A program made the translations under genes and the position numbers. 64,000 nt of DNA from Burkholderia lata (GTDB taxonomy: Bacteria > Pseudomonadota > Gammaproteobacteria > Burkholderiales > Burkholderiaceae): NCBI RefSeq assembly GCF_000012945.1, contig NC_007509.1, forward strand, positions 248,001 through 312,000. Reading direction: 5' to 3'. The notes below the pieces were generated by a model, which saw only the letters and a list, made by a program, of their open reading frames with translations, did not search any database and was not told the DNA's origin. The stretch's first letter is position 1. Every line of letters starts with the position of its first letter. Positions 26,566-35,609 of this stretch are shown here, in pieces.

Positions 26566-27588
26566 ATGATGGCCGACGTGAGCAAGGTCGATGGCTCGAT
26601 CGCGATGCATTTCGTACGCGAGGCGATCAGGGTCGCGCGGGCACGGGGCATCGATGTGGAGCGCATCCTGCTGGCATCGGACATCGAATCGGCGTTTGTC
26701 GATCTCGATTTCGCGCGCGTGACGCCGCAACACTACGGTCGTATGTGGCTGCTGCTCGCGGAGCAAATGGACGACGAATTCTTCGGCATGGACAGTCATG
26801 CGGTGAGAGCGGGCAGCTTCGCGCTCGCGTGCCGCTGCGCGCTTGGCGCGACCAGTCTCGAGCATGCGCTGCATCGCTTCACGCACTTCTATCGGGTGGC
26901 AATGGACGATCTGTGGCCGAGCGTCGAACGTCGCGACGGCCGCGCGTGTCTCGTGTTGACGAGTCGTGCGGGAACGCCGCGCCCCTTTGCGCTTTGCATG
27001 ATGTTCGTGATTCTGATCGGCGTATCAAGCTGGCTGGCCGGTCGTCGGATTCCAATCACGGATGTCGAGTTCGGTGTCGCGGTGACCGACCACGTTGACG
27101 AATACCGGATGCTGTTCGGCGCGGCGACGCGCTTCGACGGTACGCGCACGTTCGTTGCATTCGACGAAACTTTCCTCGATCTGCCGGTGATCCGCGACGC
27201 CGCGTCGCTTGCCGTGTTTCTGCACGGCGCACCGTCGAACATCCTGCGACGCTACCGCGATCGCGGTAGCGTCAGCGCGCGGATCCGGCAGCATTTGCGC
27301 GGCATCGATGTGGCTGAGTGGCCGGATTTTACGGGCGTCGCGAACGCGATGCATGTCGCCGAGCGCACCCTGTTCCGCCGCCTCAGTGCAGAAGGGCGTT
27401 CATACCAGCACATCAAGGACGAGTTGCGGCGCGACATGGCGGTGCACCTGCTCGGCAACTCGACGCTCGGCATCGGCGACATCGCCGCGCAGCTCGGTTT
27501 CTCAGAGCCGAGCGCGTTTCACCGGGCATTCCGCAAGTGGACGGGTGAGGGGCCGGGTGCGTATCGCGCCACGGTGACGAAGGGATAG
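26566..27588 (+). CDS. AraC-family regulator, arabinose-binding-like N-terminus (OruR type)
   Basis: A 340-residue regulator. Residues 20-205 form the AraC N-terminal ligand domain typical of OruR/ArgR-like proteins ('I-D-V-E-R-I-L-L-A-S', 'R-C-A-L-G-A-T-S-L-E-H-A-L', 'H-R-F-T-H-F-Y'). Residues 235-340 hold the two-helix DNA-binding domain ('M-H-V-A-E-R-T-L-F-R-R-L-S', 'I-G-D-I-A-A-Q-L-G-F-S-E-P-S-A-F-H-R-A-F-R-K-W'). The start is the ATG at 26566 (a second ATG follows immediately), preceded by GGGAGGCAGG. No target operon is contiguous; the minus-strand ALDH/SDR pair downstream is a candidate. Confidence 0.9.
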   Translation: MMADVSKVDGSIAMHFVREAIRVARARGIDVERILLASDIESAFVDLDFARVTPQHYGRMWLLLAEQMDDEFFGMDSHAVRAGSFALACRCALGATSLEHALHRFTHFYRVAMDDLWPSVERRDGRACLVLTSRAGTPRPFALCMMFVILIGVSSWLAGRRIPITDVEFGVAVTDHVDEYRMLFGAATRFDGTRTFVAFDETFLDLPVIRDAASLAVFLHGAPSNILRRYRDRGSVSARIRQHLRGIDVAEWPDFTGVANAMHVAERTLFRRLSAEGRSYQHIKDELRRDMAVHLLGNSTLGIGDIAAQLGFSEPSAFHRAFRKWTGEGPGAYRATVTKG

Positions 27589-28181
27589 CGGCGCCATCGA
27601 TCATGCGCGAAAGCGCAGTGTCAGTGCGTGAGCAGCGGCCCACGACGCGAGCGAGACTGGCGAGCGTGCAGGGCATCTGGTACGGGCTCTTCGCCCGCAC
27701 GCCGTCGCTTCGCGTCTGCATCACGATGAAGACGGTCGCCATCGCCATCCTGGGCAAGCCGGGATCGAAGCGCATCGAAATCCGCAATGCCGGGTAGACA
27801 GCCGAGCGAGGCTTGACGAGCTGGACGGCGGACATGGTGTCCGCGCGCCGCGGTGCAATCGCCGCGGCATGGATCGCGCGCAGCCGTTGAGAAGAGTCGG
27901 GCGAGCGTTCATGTACGGAGTGCCGAAAATCGATGATGCCCCTCTCTTTGAGTAGGCGCTCAGCACTTCGACATTCGAGACTGATGCGGTACGGGCAGGC
28001 AGGTCGCCGACCCTCGCTTGTGACAACAGGCGAGCGTCGCCGGCCGCGACCGGCATAGGCCGATGCAGCGATTGCCGGAACGTCCGGCGTGGCGTGCTGG
28101 CGAACCAAAGATCACTCATACGGAAGGCTGCGACAACCCCGGCCGCTCGGCGGCCGGGCATACCTTCATCGCACGACCCGC
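27589..28181. other. intergenic region without a recognised gene
   Basis: About 590 bases between the AraC gene and the convergent aldehyde dehydrogenase. A 64-codon frame at 27603-27797 (+) and longer minus-strand frames are present, but none resembles a known protein or has a good ribosome site. No terminator hairpin stands out. Confidence 0.35.
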
Positions 28182-29693
28182 TCAATCCTCGTACAGATTC
28201 GGAAACTGCCCCGTCGTACTGATCACGGTGGTCCGCGTTTCCAGATACGGATCGAGCGCGTCGATGCCGTTCTCACGCCCCCAGCCGCTGGCCTTGAACC
28301 CGCCGTAAGGCGTCGACCAGCGCAGGAACGAGTAGGTGTTGACCCAGACCATGCCGGCGTCGATGCGGTTCGATACGCGATGCGCCCGTCCGACGTCGCG
28401 CGTCCAGAGGCCCGCGGTCAGCCCGTACGGCGTGTCGTTCGCGATCGCGATGGCCTCGTCCTCGCCGTCGAACGGAATCAGCGAGGCGATCGGCCCGAAG
28501 ATTTCCTCGCGTGCGATCCGCATCTGGTTGGTCACGCCCGCGAACACCGTCGGCTCGACGAAATAGCCCGCGGCAAGCTCCGGCGTCGTGATCCGCCGGC
28601 CGCCGGTAACCAGCTCGGCGCCGTCCTGCTTGCCGGCGTCGACGTAAGACAGCGTCTTGGCCAGCTGCGTTTCATGCGACTGCGGACCCATGTGGTTCGA
28701 GTCGATCGACGGCAGGCCGACGCGTACCGCTTTCGCGCGGGTTCGGAACGCTTCGACGACGCGATCGTAGATCGGCCGCTCGACCAGCACGCGCGAGCCG
28801 AGCGCGCAGCTCTGGCCGGTGAGCCGCCAGGCCGATGCGGTGGCGGCGTTGATCGCGTTGTCGAGATCGGCATCCGCGAAGAGGATATGCGGCGCCTTGC
28901 CGCCGAGTTCGAACGTGAAGCGCTTCAGGTTGTCGGCCCCGTCGCGCACCATATGCTTCGCCGTCTGGCTGGCGCCCGTGAACGAGATCTTGTTGACGTC
29001 GGGATGCTTGACCAGATGCGCGCCGGCGGTACGCCCATAGCCGGGTACCACGTTGAACACGCCCGGCGGAAAGCCTGCTTCGTGAACCAGCCGTGCGAGC
29101 TCGAGTGCCGACACGGGGGTCTGCTCGGCGGGCTTCACGACGACGGTGCAACCGGCCGCGAGCGCCGCACCGACTTTGAGGCAGGTGGCGAGAAGCGGCG
29201 CGTTCCACGGAATGATCGCGCCCACGACGCCGATCGGGACGCGCGTCGTAAACGCATGGACACTGTCGTCGATCGGGATGGTCGCGCCTTGCGCCTTGTC
29301 CGCGAGCGATGCGAACCACTGGTACCACTGCACTTGCGCGGTGAGGCTCGCGCGATGTTCGCGGACGAGATTGCCGTTGTCGCGTGATTCGATGATCGCC
29401 AGCTCGGGGATTGCCGCGCTGAACAGATCCGCCAGGCGGCGCAGCAGTGCCGCGCGGACATGCCCCGGCGTGCTGCGCCAGGTGCCGTGGAACGCAGTGC
29501 GTGCCGCTTCGACCGCTCGATCGATGTCCTGCGGCCCGCCCATCGGCGCGATTGCCCAGGGCTGGCCGGTCGCCGGATCGATGCTCTCGGCCAGTTCGCC
29601 GTCGATCGGCTTGACCCACGCACCGTCGATGTACAGATGTTCGTAGCGCCTGAGCGGCGCATGATCTGTCGTGGCGAGCGATTCATTCAACAT
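28182..29693 (-). CDS. NAD(P)-dependent aldehyde dehydrogenase
   Basis: A 503-residue ALDH-superfamily enzyme. It shows 'I-I-P-W-N-A-P-L' (cofactor strand), 'S-F-T-G-A-S-Q-T', the general base in 'F-E-L-G-G-K-A-P', the nucleophile in 'G-Q-S-C-A-L-G-S', 'E-E-I-F-G-P' and the C-terminal 'P-Y-G-G-F-K-A-S-G-W-G'. All essential residues are present and the length is normal, unlike the broken ALDH at 20.9-22.0 kb. It is probably co-transcribed with the SDR that lies 173 bases upstream, and diverges from the MmgE/Rieske group. It would oxidise an aldehyde made by that group or by the SDR. Confidence 0.92.
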   Translation of the reverse strand: MLNESLATTDHAPLRRYEHLYIDGAWVKPIDGELAESIDPATGQPWAIAPMGGPQDIDRAVEAARTAFHGTWRSTPGHVRAALLRRLADLFSAAIPELAIIESRDNGNLVREHRASLTAQVQWYQWFASLADKAQGATIPIDDSVHAFTTRVPIGVVGAIIPWNAPLLATCLKVGAALAAGCTVVVKPAEQTPVSALELARLVHEAGFPPGVFNVVPGYGRTAGAHLVKHPDVNKISFTGASQTAKHMVRDGADNLKRFTFELGGKAPHILFADADLDNAINAATASAWRLTGQSCALGSRVLVERPIYDRVVEAFRTRAKAVRVGLPSIDSNHMGPQSHETQLAKTLSYVDAGKQDGAELVTGGRRITTPELAAGYFVEPTVFAGVTNQMRIAREEIFGPIASLIPFDGEDEAIAIANDTPYGLTAGLWTRDVGRAHRVSNRIDAGMVWVNTYSFLRWSTPYGGFKASGWGRENGIDALDPYLETRTTVISTTGQFPNLYED

Positions 29694-29866
29694 TCGATAC
29701 TCCGGATAAGTCGTACGTCGTTCGGGAACATCTGCTGCGTGGCATCGGCTCGAACGAAGACATCTGGTTCAGCTGCTGTCGCAGCGTCGATACGTTGCAC
29801 CGCGGCTCGGCTCGATGCAGGTCCGCGTGTCGCGACCGGTGCCGGGCCCGCGAGGCAGTTGCGTGC

Positions 29867-30661
29867 TCAGATGGGCGTGTCGGCCACGCCGCCGTCCGCG
29901 CGCAAGGCCGCGCCCGTGGTGGCCGACGCGAGCGGAGAGCAGGTGTAGAGCACGAGGTTGGCCACTTCGTCGACCGACTGGAAGCGACGCGTGATCGAGG
30001 ACGGGCGCAGCGCATTGACCAGCTCCGCGCCCTGTTCCTCGATGGTCTTGCCGGTGCGACGGATCTCCGCTTCGAGGAAGGTCTGGACGCCTTCGCTCAA
30101 CGTCGGCCCCGGCAGCACCGCGTTCACCGTGACGCCCGTGCCGGCCATGCGCTTCGCGAGGCCGCGCGAGATGCCGAGCAGCGCGGTCTTGGTCATCGTG
30201 TAATGCAGCATGTCGGGCGGCGTGCTGATCCCGCACTCGGAACTGATGAACACGACGCGGCCCCAGTCGCGTTTGCCCATCGCCGGCAGGTAGGCGCGCG
30301 ACAGACGGATGCCGGACATCAGGTTGACGTCGAAATACCGTTGCCAGGCGGCGTCCGGAATGTCGAAGAAATCGGCGGTTTCGAAAATGGCCGCGTTGTT
30401 GACGAGGATGTCGCAGTCGGGCACTTGCGTGACGAGCCGGTCGCAGCCGGCAGCGGTTGAAAGATCGGCCGCCGCGCCGCGCACCTTCGCACCGGGAATC
30501 TCGGCCTTGATGGCCGCGACGGCCGCCGCGATCCGCTGCTCGTCGATGTCGTTCACGACGACGTCGGCACCGGATTCCGCGAGCTGCTTCGCAATGGCGC
30601 GGCCGATGCCCTGGGCTGCGCCGGTCACGACGGCAACCTTGCCGTTCAACGTTATCTGCAT
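29867..30661 (-). CDS. short-chain dehydrogenase/reductase
   Basis: A 264-residue SDR. The cofactor motif T-G-A-A-Q-G-I-G lies near residues 13-20, 'N-D-I-D' sets NAD preference, 'L-V-N-N-A-A' lies near 88, and the catalytic S-S-E...Y-T-M-T-K set is present. 'L-R-A-D-G-G-V' ends the fold. The ATG at 30661 has a clear AGGAG site (CCCAGGAGACATC). It is the first gene of the minus-strand ALDH pair. An alcohol-to-carbonyl step followed by ALDH is the natural reading. Confidence 0.9.
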   Translation of the reverse strand: MQITLNGKVAVVTGAAQGIGRAIAKQLAESGADVVVNDIDEQRIAAAVAAIKAEIPGAKVRGAAADLSTAAGCDRLVTQVPDCDILVNNAAIFETADFFDIPDAAWQRYFDVNLMSGIRLSRAYLPAMGKRDWGRVVFISSECGISTPPDMLHYTMTKTALLGISRGLAKRMAGTGVTVNAVLPGPTLSEGVQTFLEAEIRRTGKTIEEQGAELVNALRPSSITRRFQSVDEVANLVLYTCSPLASATTGAALRADGGVADTPI

Positions 30662-31229
30662 GATGTCTCCTGGGTTTTTTATTGCGTTGGCGCTGACGCG
30701 AAGCAATCGACGAACGCGATGAATTCGCCCGGTTCCGGCGATCGCTTGTTCCGAATGTCGTGTCTGAATGCGTCGAACGCGGATCCCGGTCCGATCTCGA
30801 TCGGGAACCCGTCGACCGGATTCCGGGGCGGCTGTCGCTTCGCCGGACAAATGCGCCGCATGGCATCGTAAGTGACGGGTGCCGAACGGGGCATGCGGCT
30901 GCGTCCGCTTTTATTGCTAGATCGTACAAATCGGCATCGCGTGCGGTTTGCCGATGAATGCCGGTGCCCGGATCGTGCACGTCGTGTGACCGGATCGACG
31001 CGGCCATGTTTCCAAAGTACGGAATGCTCGCGCCGCTCGAATTGACTTTGCCGCGACGCACGAATCATCCTGACAACGCGCAGTTCGCTGCATATCCGGC
31101 GCGGATTTCACATCGCCGGCCACAATACATTTGCGTGGCGCGCCACCCGCATTCATTCGCGCATCGGGCAACGCACTCGACGCCGCAGCGTGAAGCGATC
31201 GACCGGCACGTCACGGCAGGAGACAGGCA
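30662..31229. promoter_or_regulatory. divergent promoter region with a possible operator
   Basis: About 570 bases between the divergent SDR (-) and MmgE/PrpD (+) genes. It contains an inverted repeat ATCGGCA (30930-30936) ... TGCCGAT (30949-30955), 7 bp perfect with a 12-base spacer, flanked by an A+T-rich stretch (TTTTATTGCTAGATC near 30909). That arrangement suits a dimeric regulator acting on both promoters; the AraC protein encoded at 33304 is a possible user. Confidence 0.35.
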
Positions 31230-32678
31230 ATGAAGTTCGAGCGCGGCGCCGTTGCGTCGGCCCCCGTATCAACCGACGTCACCGCAACGATCGCCGCCCA
31301 TGTCGCGCAGGTTGCGAACGGGCACCTGAGCGCCGCCGACACGGAAGCGTTGCGCCGGCTATTCCTCGACAACTTCATCGTGTCGCAATGGGGTGTGACC
31401 CGGCCGTGGACCGGCCAGATCGCGGAGTGGACGCGCCGCTTCGCGAACACCGGCGCGAGTCCCGTGCCGGGTTGCGAATGGACAGCAGAGGCGTCCGTTG
31501 CTGCATTGGTTCATGGCACGGCATCGCACAGCTACGAACTCGACGATACGCATAACGCGACGCTGAGCCATCCGGGCGCGGCCGTCATTCCCGCAGCACT
31601 CGCCGTGGCGGCGGACATCGACGCGTCGCAGGCACAGTTGTTCCGTGCTGTGGCAGCGGGCTACGAGGCGATGGCGCTGGTCGGCATCGCGGCGGGCGGC
31701 CTCGAGACCGTGCATCGCGGTTTCCACCCGACGGCGATCTTCGGGACATTCGGCGCCGCCACGGCGTGCGCGGCGCTGTACGCCTTTCAACGCGGCGAGC
31801 CGGTGACCGATGCGTTGCTGATTCGCGCATGGGGCCACGCGCTGTCGCAGGCGAGCGGATCGATGCAGTTTTCCGCGGAAGCATCCGGCGGCGAGGTGAA
31901 GCGGGTTCATGCGGGCTTCGCGGCGCGTAACGGCGTACTGGCCGCGGCGTTCGCGCAGATGGATGCGGTCACGGCACCGCGGCTCGCGGTCGAAGGCGTC
32001 TACGGGTTGGCTGCGTTGTTCGGTGGCCCGCTGCAAGCGGTCGTGCCGTCGGCGCGGTTGCAGATCCACGAGATCAGCTTCAAGCCGTACGCGTGTTGCC
32101 GCCTGTTCCATTCGACCATCGACGCGCTTGGGGAGCTGACCGACAACTTCAGCGTGCCGACCGCCGGCCTGCGCGAGATCGTCATCAGCGGTCCGCAACT
32201 GATCGCCGATCAGCACATGCTCGCGCGGCCGACGTCGACGATGGCCGCGCAATACAGTTGTCCGTATATCGTGGGCGCGACGCTCGCTTATGGCCCGTAT
32301 CGCTACGACGTCTACGACGATGCGTTTCTCGACGATCCGCAGATCCGGCGAATCGCGGGGCTCGTGCGCTTCGAACTCAGCGAAGCGCTGACGCAGTACT
32401 ACCCGACGCGGTTTGCCACCGGCGCGGCGATTCGTTTCGAGGACGGCGCGGCACGCTCGGCGATCGTGATCGACAGCGTCGGCACACCTGCACGGCCGCT
32501 GACCGTCGACCAGATCCTCGCGAAGGGCGACGGCCTTGCATCGCGGGCCCCGGCATCGGCGGCCACCGGCACGCAACTGGCCGCGCTGCTGTGGGACGAC
32601 GCCCAGGGCAGTCGCGCCCTGGCGCAGGCATTCGCCCGGGCGTCGCACGAGGCGGGCCGGCAATGGAGGCAATCATGA
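31230..32678 (+). CDS. MmgE/PrpD family protein
   Basis: A 482-residue member of the MmgE/PrpD family, which includes 2-methylcitrate dehydratase, cis-aconitate decarboxylase and aconitate-type isomerases. It carries the family stretch 'G-T-A-S-H-S-Y-E-L-D-D' followed by 'H-P-G-A-A-V-I-P-A-A-L-A', and the later 'K-P-Y-A-C-C-R' region. The family acts on small di- or tricarboxylates by dehydration, isomerisation or decarboxylation; the substrate here is open. The start has a good site (CAGGAGACAGGCA). Its stop overlaps the DUF2889 start by ATGA, so the two are translated together. It diverges from the SDR/ALDH pair. Confidence 0.88.
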   Translation: MKFERGAVASAPVSTDVTATIAAHVAQVANGHLSAADTEALRRLFLDNFIVSQWGVTRPWTGQIAEWTRRFANTGASPVPGCEWTAEASVAALVHGTASHSYELDDTHNATLSHPGAAVIPAALAVAADIDASQAQLFRAVAAGYEAMALVGIAAGGLETVHRGFHPTAIFGTFGAATACAALYAFQRGEPVTDALLIRAWGHALSQASGSMQFSAEASGGEVKRVHAGFAARNGVLAAAFAQMDAVTAPRLAVEGVYGLAALFGGPLQAVVPSARLQIHEISFKPYACCRLFHSTIDALGELTDNFSVPTAGLREIVISGPQLIADQHMLARPTSTMAAQYSCPYIVGATLAYGPYRYDVYDDAFLDDPQIRRIAGLVRFELSEALTQYYPTRFATGAAIRFEDGAARSAIVIDSVGTPARPLTVDQILAKGDGLASRAPASAATGTQLAALLWDDAQGSRALAQAFARASHEAGRQWRQS

Positions 32679-33253
32679 GCATCGAGTCGACCACGCCATC
32701 GACGCCGGACGTGACCCGCAAGCCACTCCATGCGAGGCACATCGCGTTCGAGGCGTTCCGGCGCAGCGACGGCCTGTTCGAAGTCGAAGGGCAGGTCACG
32801 GATCGCAAGCCGCAAGACTTCACTCCGCCGAGCGGCCTGCGCGTGGTGCCGGCGAACGAGCCGATCCACGATATCGGCGTGCGGATCGTATTCGATCTCG
32901 ACATGATCGTGCGAGCGGTCAGCACGTTCATTCGCGCGTACCCGTACCGCGAGTGTCCGGGTGGCGGCGAATCGCTGCAGGCGCTCGTCGGGCTGCGCAT
33001 CGGCGCGGGCTGGAACGGCGAAGTACGCAAGCGCCTGCCGCCCGGCGACACCTGCACGCATCTGCGGGAAATCCTGATGCCGCTCGCGACGGCGGCCATT
33101 CAGGCCGTCAATCCGTTGCGCTCGCAAGCGTTGCTGGATGCGACCGATGCCGGCGGCAAGCCGCTCAAGATCGACAGTTGCTATGCGTACGGCGCGTCGC
33201 GGGAACTCGTGATGCAACGCTGGCCTGCGTTTCACCGGCCGGTGCGGGATTGA
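32675..33253 (+). CDS. DUF2889 family protein
   Basis: A 192-residue soluble protein of the DUF2889 family. It shows 'H-A-R-H-I-A-F-E-A-F-R-R-S-D-G-L-F-E-V-E-G', 'T-D-R-K' and 'I-H-D-I-G-V-R', then 'F-D-L-D-M-I-V', 'P-Y-R-E-C-P' and 'C-T-H-L-R-E'. The function of the family is not established. It occurs beside dioxygenases and ring-cleavage or CoA-ligase genes in catabolic clusters. Translational coupling to MmgE/PrpD (ATGA overlap) suggests the two proteins act in one step or complex. Conserved Cys/His residues near the C-terminal half could bind metal, but that is speculation. Confidence 0.75.
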   Translation: MSIESTTPSTPDVTRKPLHARHIAFEAFRRSDGLFEVEGQVTDRKPQDFTPPSGLRVVPANEPIHDIGVRIVFDLDMIVRAVSTFIRAYPYRECPGGGESLQALVGLRIGAGWNGEVRKRLPPGDTCTHLREILMPLATAAIQAVNPLRSQALLDATDAGGKPLKIDSCYAYGASRELVMQRWPAFHRPVRD

Positions 33254-33303
33254 AACCGTCGTGCGATGGATGGGCTGACTCGATGCAGCGGACAGCATTC
33301 CCC

Positions 33304-34215
33304 ATGGACCCGCTATCGGACATTCTTTCGCTGCTGAAACCCGGTAGCCAGTTCCACGCCGGGCTCGACGCCGCCGGCGCGTGGTCGTTCGCGTTTCCCG
33401 AATACGAGGGCATCAAGTTCGCCGCCGTGCTGCAAGGCGGCTGCTGGGCGATCATCGACGGCGTGGAGGCGCCCATCCGCTTCGAGAAAGGGGATTGCTT
33501 CCTGCTGAACCGCGGGCGCCGGATCGTGTTGTCCACCGACCTCGCACTCGAACCGCAAGACTCGACGGCCGTGATGGACGCGGTTGCGCGCGAGGGCATC
33601 GCCGTTCATAACGGCGGCGGCGAAGTCCTGCTGATCAGCGGGTTCTTCGGGTTTTCCGACCGGTATGCCGCGATGCCGTTCGACGCGCTGCCGCCGCTCA
33701 TCAGTACGCCCCGGATGTCCAGCCAGGCAGAGGTGCTGCGCTGGTCGCTCGACCAGTTGACCTCCGAGCTGCGCGATCCGCAGCCTGGCGGCGCACTGGT
33801 GTCGAATCACCTGATGCACCTGATGCTCGTGCAGGTGTTGCGGCTTCACCTGATGACGTCGCCTGACGGCGCGGCGGACGGATGGTTCATGGCGCTGTCC
33901 GACCGGCGTATCGGTGCGGCCATCGGCGCGATTCACTCGAATCCGGCACACCACTGGACGCTGGAGGAACTGGCGCGCGTCGCCGGGCTGTCGCGGACGA
34001 TTTTCGCGCAACGCTTCAAGGACCTGGTGGGCGCCACGACGATCCATTACCTGACGCGCTGGCGCATGCTGACGGCGGCGAACCGGCTGCGCAGCGGCGA
34101 CGACACCATTGCGTCGATTGCGTTCTCCCTCGGCTACGAATCGGAGAGCGCCTTTTGCACGGCATTCAAGCGAACGATGTGTTGTTCGCCGACGCAATAT
34201 CGCCGGCAGCCGTAG
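33304..34215 (+). CDS. AraC-family regulator with cupin N-terminus
   Basis: A regulator of about 303 residues. The N-terminal half is an AraC cupin domain ('F-A-A-V-L-Q-G-G-C-W-A', 'F-E-K-G-D-C-F-L-L'), and the C-terminal 100 residues have both helix-turn-helices ('W-T-L-E-E-L-A-R-V-A-G-L-S-R-T', 'I-A-S-I-A-F-S-L-G-Y-E-S-E-S-A-F'). The start could also be the ATG at 33283; neither has a strong site. I prefer 33304 because the family begins 'D-P-L-S-D-I-L'. It lies between DUF2889 and the Rieske genes in the same direction, and is the obvious candidate regulator of this region. Confidence 0.88.
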   Translation: MDPLSDILSLLKPGSQFHAGLDAAGAWSFAFPEYEGIKFAAVLQGGCWAIIDGVEAPIRFEKGDCFLLNRGRRIVLSTDLALEPQDSTAVMDAVAREGIAVHNGGGEVLLISGFFGFSDRYAAMPFDALPPLISTPRMSSQAEVLRWSLDQLTSELRDPQPGGALVSNHLMHLMLVQVLRLHLMTSPDGAADGWFMALSDRRIGAAIGAIHSNPAHHWTLEELARVAGLSRTIFAQRFKDLVGATTIHYLTRWRMLTAANRLRSGDDTIASIAFSLGYESESAFCTAFKRTMCCSPTQYRRQP

Positions 34216-34514
34216 GGCGCCGGTGCGGCGATGCATGGCCGTCGAAGTCGCAATGGCACTCGTCGCGCCGGATTCTGCCTGCGCCATTCACCCTTCGATC
34301 TGTCAGGCGGCGCGCAACGCGCAGGCCGCGGGCAAGTCGCGACTGTCTCCGGGCAACCTGGGGGCGCCTCCTGATGCGGACAGGGCGGAAATTCGTACGA
34401 TCGGAAAATAGAAGCGGACTATTGAGCAATGCCCGCTCGCCCGGCAAAAAATAACATCATGGTGTGTTCGATCAGGCAAGCCGGCGGAAGTCGGGCATCG
34501 GACGCCGGCTGACC

Positions 34515-34538
34515 GGCTTCGGCATGGATGCCGAAGCC
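34515..34538. promoter_or_regulatory. 11-bp perfect inverted repeat upstream of the NTF2-like gene
   Basis: GGCTTCGGCAT (34515-34525) and ATGCCGAAGCC (34528-34538) are perfectly complementary with a 2-base spacer. The element ends 38 bases before the ATG at 34577, within the 360-base gap after the AraC gene; the rest of that gap shows no gene. It could be an operator, or a transcript hairpin in the 5' leader. Confidence 0.45.
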
Positions 34539-34576
34539 TGAGCGACACACAAAAGTACAGATCAGGAGACAGCGGA

Positions 34577-35032
34577 ATGGCAAGCAAGGATATGAGCCTC
34601 GAGGCGAAGATCGGTCGACTCGTCGACGGCCACGAGATCACGACGTTGATGTCGAAGTACTGCCACGGCATCGACAAGAAGGACGAAGCCATCTTCATGA
34701 GCATCTGGGCCGACGACGGCGTGTACGAACTGCCGCGCGGACAGACCAGCGGCATCGACGGGATTCGGCAACTCGTTCACAAGGTGTGGCGGGAAGTGCC
34801 GAAGTGCCACCACCACATCACCAATCCGCTGATCGATATCGACGGCGACCGCGCGACGGCGAAAACCGACGTGATCTATTACCGGCAAACCGACGACGGC
34901 GTGCTGCAACTGCTCTCGGGAACATACGCATTCCGGTTCGCGAGAATCGCCGGCGAGTGGAAGACGACCTATCTGAAGTTCGCGAGCTTCGACACGGTCA
35001 GCCCGGTCTTCAAGGAGAACATCGGCGGGTGA
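34577..35032 (+). CDS. NTF2-like / SnoaL-like protein
   Basis: A 151-residue protein with the NTF2-like fold: 'I-T-T-L-M-S-K-Y-C-H-G-I-D-K-K-D', 'W-A-D-D-G-V-Y-E', 'H-H-H-I-T-N-P-L-I-D-I-D-G-D-R-A', and a final 'G-E-W-K-T-T-Y-L-K'. This fold serves as small dehydratase or isomerase enzymes and as the beta subunit of ring-hydroxylating dioxygenases. Here it precedes a Rieske alpha-type subunit but is shorter and more SnoaL-like than true beta subunits. I think it is a separate small enzyme, though a subunit role cannot be excluded. Start at 34577 with site CAGGAGACAG. Confidence 0.8.
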   Translation: MASKDMSLEAKIGRLVDGHEITTLMSKYCHGIDKKDEAIFMSIWADDGVYELPRGQTSGIDGIRQLVHKVWREVPKCHHHITNPLIDIDGDRATAKTDVIYYRQTDDGVLQLLSGTYAFRFARIAGEWKTTYLKFASFDTVSPVFKENIGG

Positions 35033-35049
35033 TGCGCTGATTCGACGGT

Positions 35050-35105
35050 AACGCCGGCATCGGTCGGCGTTGCCGGGGGCGGGTCATGAATCTATTAAAT
35101 ATTTA
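35050..35105. promoter_or_regulatory. hairpin followed by AT-rich palindrome
   Basis: AACGCCG (35050-35056) pairs with CGGCGTT (35065-35071), then TAAATATTTA (35096-35105) is a perfect palindrome in an A+T-rich patch. It lies between the NTF2-like gene and the 120-residue gene. The hairpin may end the upstream transcript and the AT patch may be a promoter for the Rieske genes. Confidence 0.3.
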
Positions 35106-35193
35106 GGAATCCGTGGCGAAGTGCCGGCGTCGATCATCGATGCCGGGCAGCAATCATTCTTGAATCAGCGAAGACAGAACAAGGAGGAGTGTG

Positions 35194-35556
35194 ATGAATC
35201 ACGATGCAACACCCGATTCGGGCCAATTGCCGAAAGGTTTCGAGGATCTCGAGCCGTTCCTGGCCGCATGGAGCACGCCGACGTCGCACGAACGATGGAT
35301 ACGCCGTGCGGCGATGCCATACGACGAGATCGTCAGGTTCTACGACGCGATGTTCGCACGGGCGGAGGAGGCGACCGCCTACCTGGAGCAGTTCCCGCTG
35401 GACGACATGCCGGAGCCGGCCGGGAACCTGTTTCGCCTGCTGCTTTCACTGTGCCACGCATCCGTTGCGGTCGAGATGCACCAGGCGCCCGGTATCAAGC
35501 ACGCGCCGCCGCAACATGCACTGCAGATCGTGACGGGCTTCCAGCCTCACGGATGA
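35194..35556 (+). CDS. small protein of unknown function, Rieske-linked
   Basis: I do not recognise this 120-residue protein. It starts at ATG 35194 behind an excellent site (AAGGAGGAG); a GTG one codon earlier is less likely. It is acidic and mostly helical, with no signal peptide or membrane segment. The middle reads 'P-Y-D-E-I-V-R-F-Y-D-A-M-F-A-R-A-E-E-A', followed by 'L-F-R-L-L-L-S-L-C-H-A-S'. A His/Pro-rich tail ends in 'Q-P-H-G'. Good coding character and the strong ribosome site show it is real. It lies 53 bases before the Rieske gene in the same direction, so an accessory role for that oxygenase is plausible. Confidence 0.75.
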   Translation: MNHDATPDSGQLPKGFEDLEPFLAAWSTPTSHERWIRRAAMPYDEIVRFYDAMFARAEEATAYLEQFPLDDMPEPAGNLFRLLLSLCHASVAVEMHQAPGIKHAPPQHALQIVTGFQPHG

Positions 35557-35609
35557 TTCCAGGCCGTCATCGACGGGAATGGCTTTGCACAAAAAATGAA
35601 GGAATGCAA

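Noticed and set aside
34577..35032. NTF2-like protein considered as the beta subunit of the Rieske oxygenase
   Set aside because: It is shorter and closer to SnoaL-like enzymes, lies two genes from the alpha subunit, and the Glu-bridge oxygenase type is normally alpha-only. Kept as a separate small enzyme, not fully excluded.
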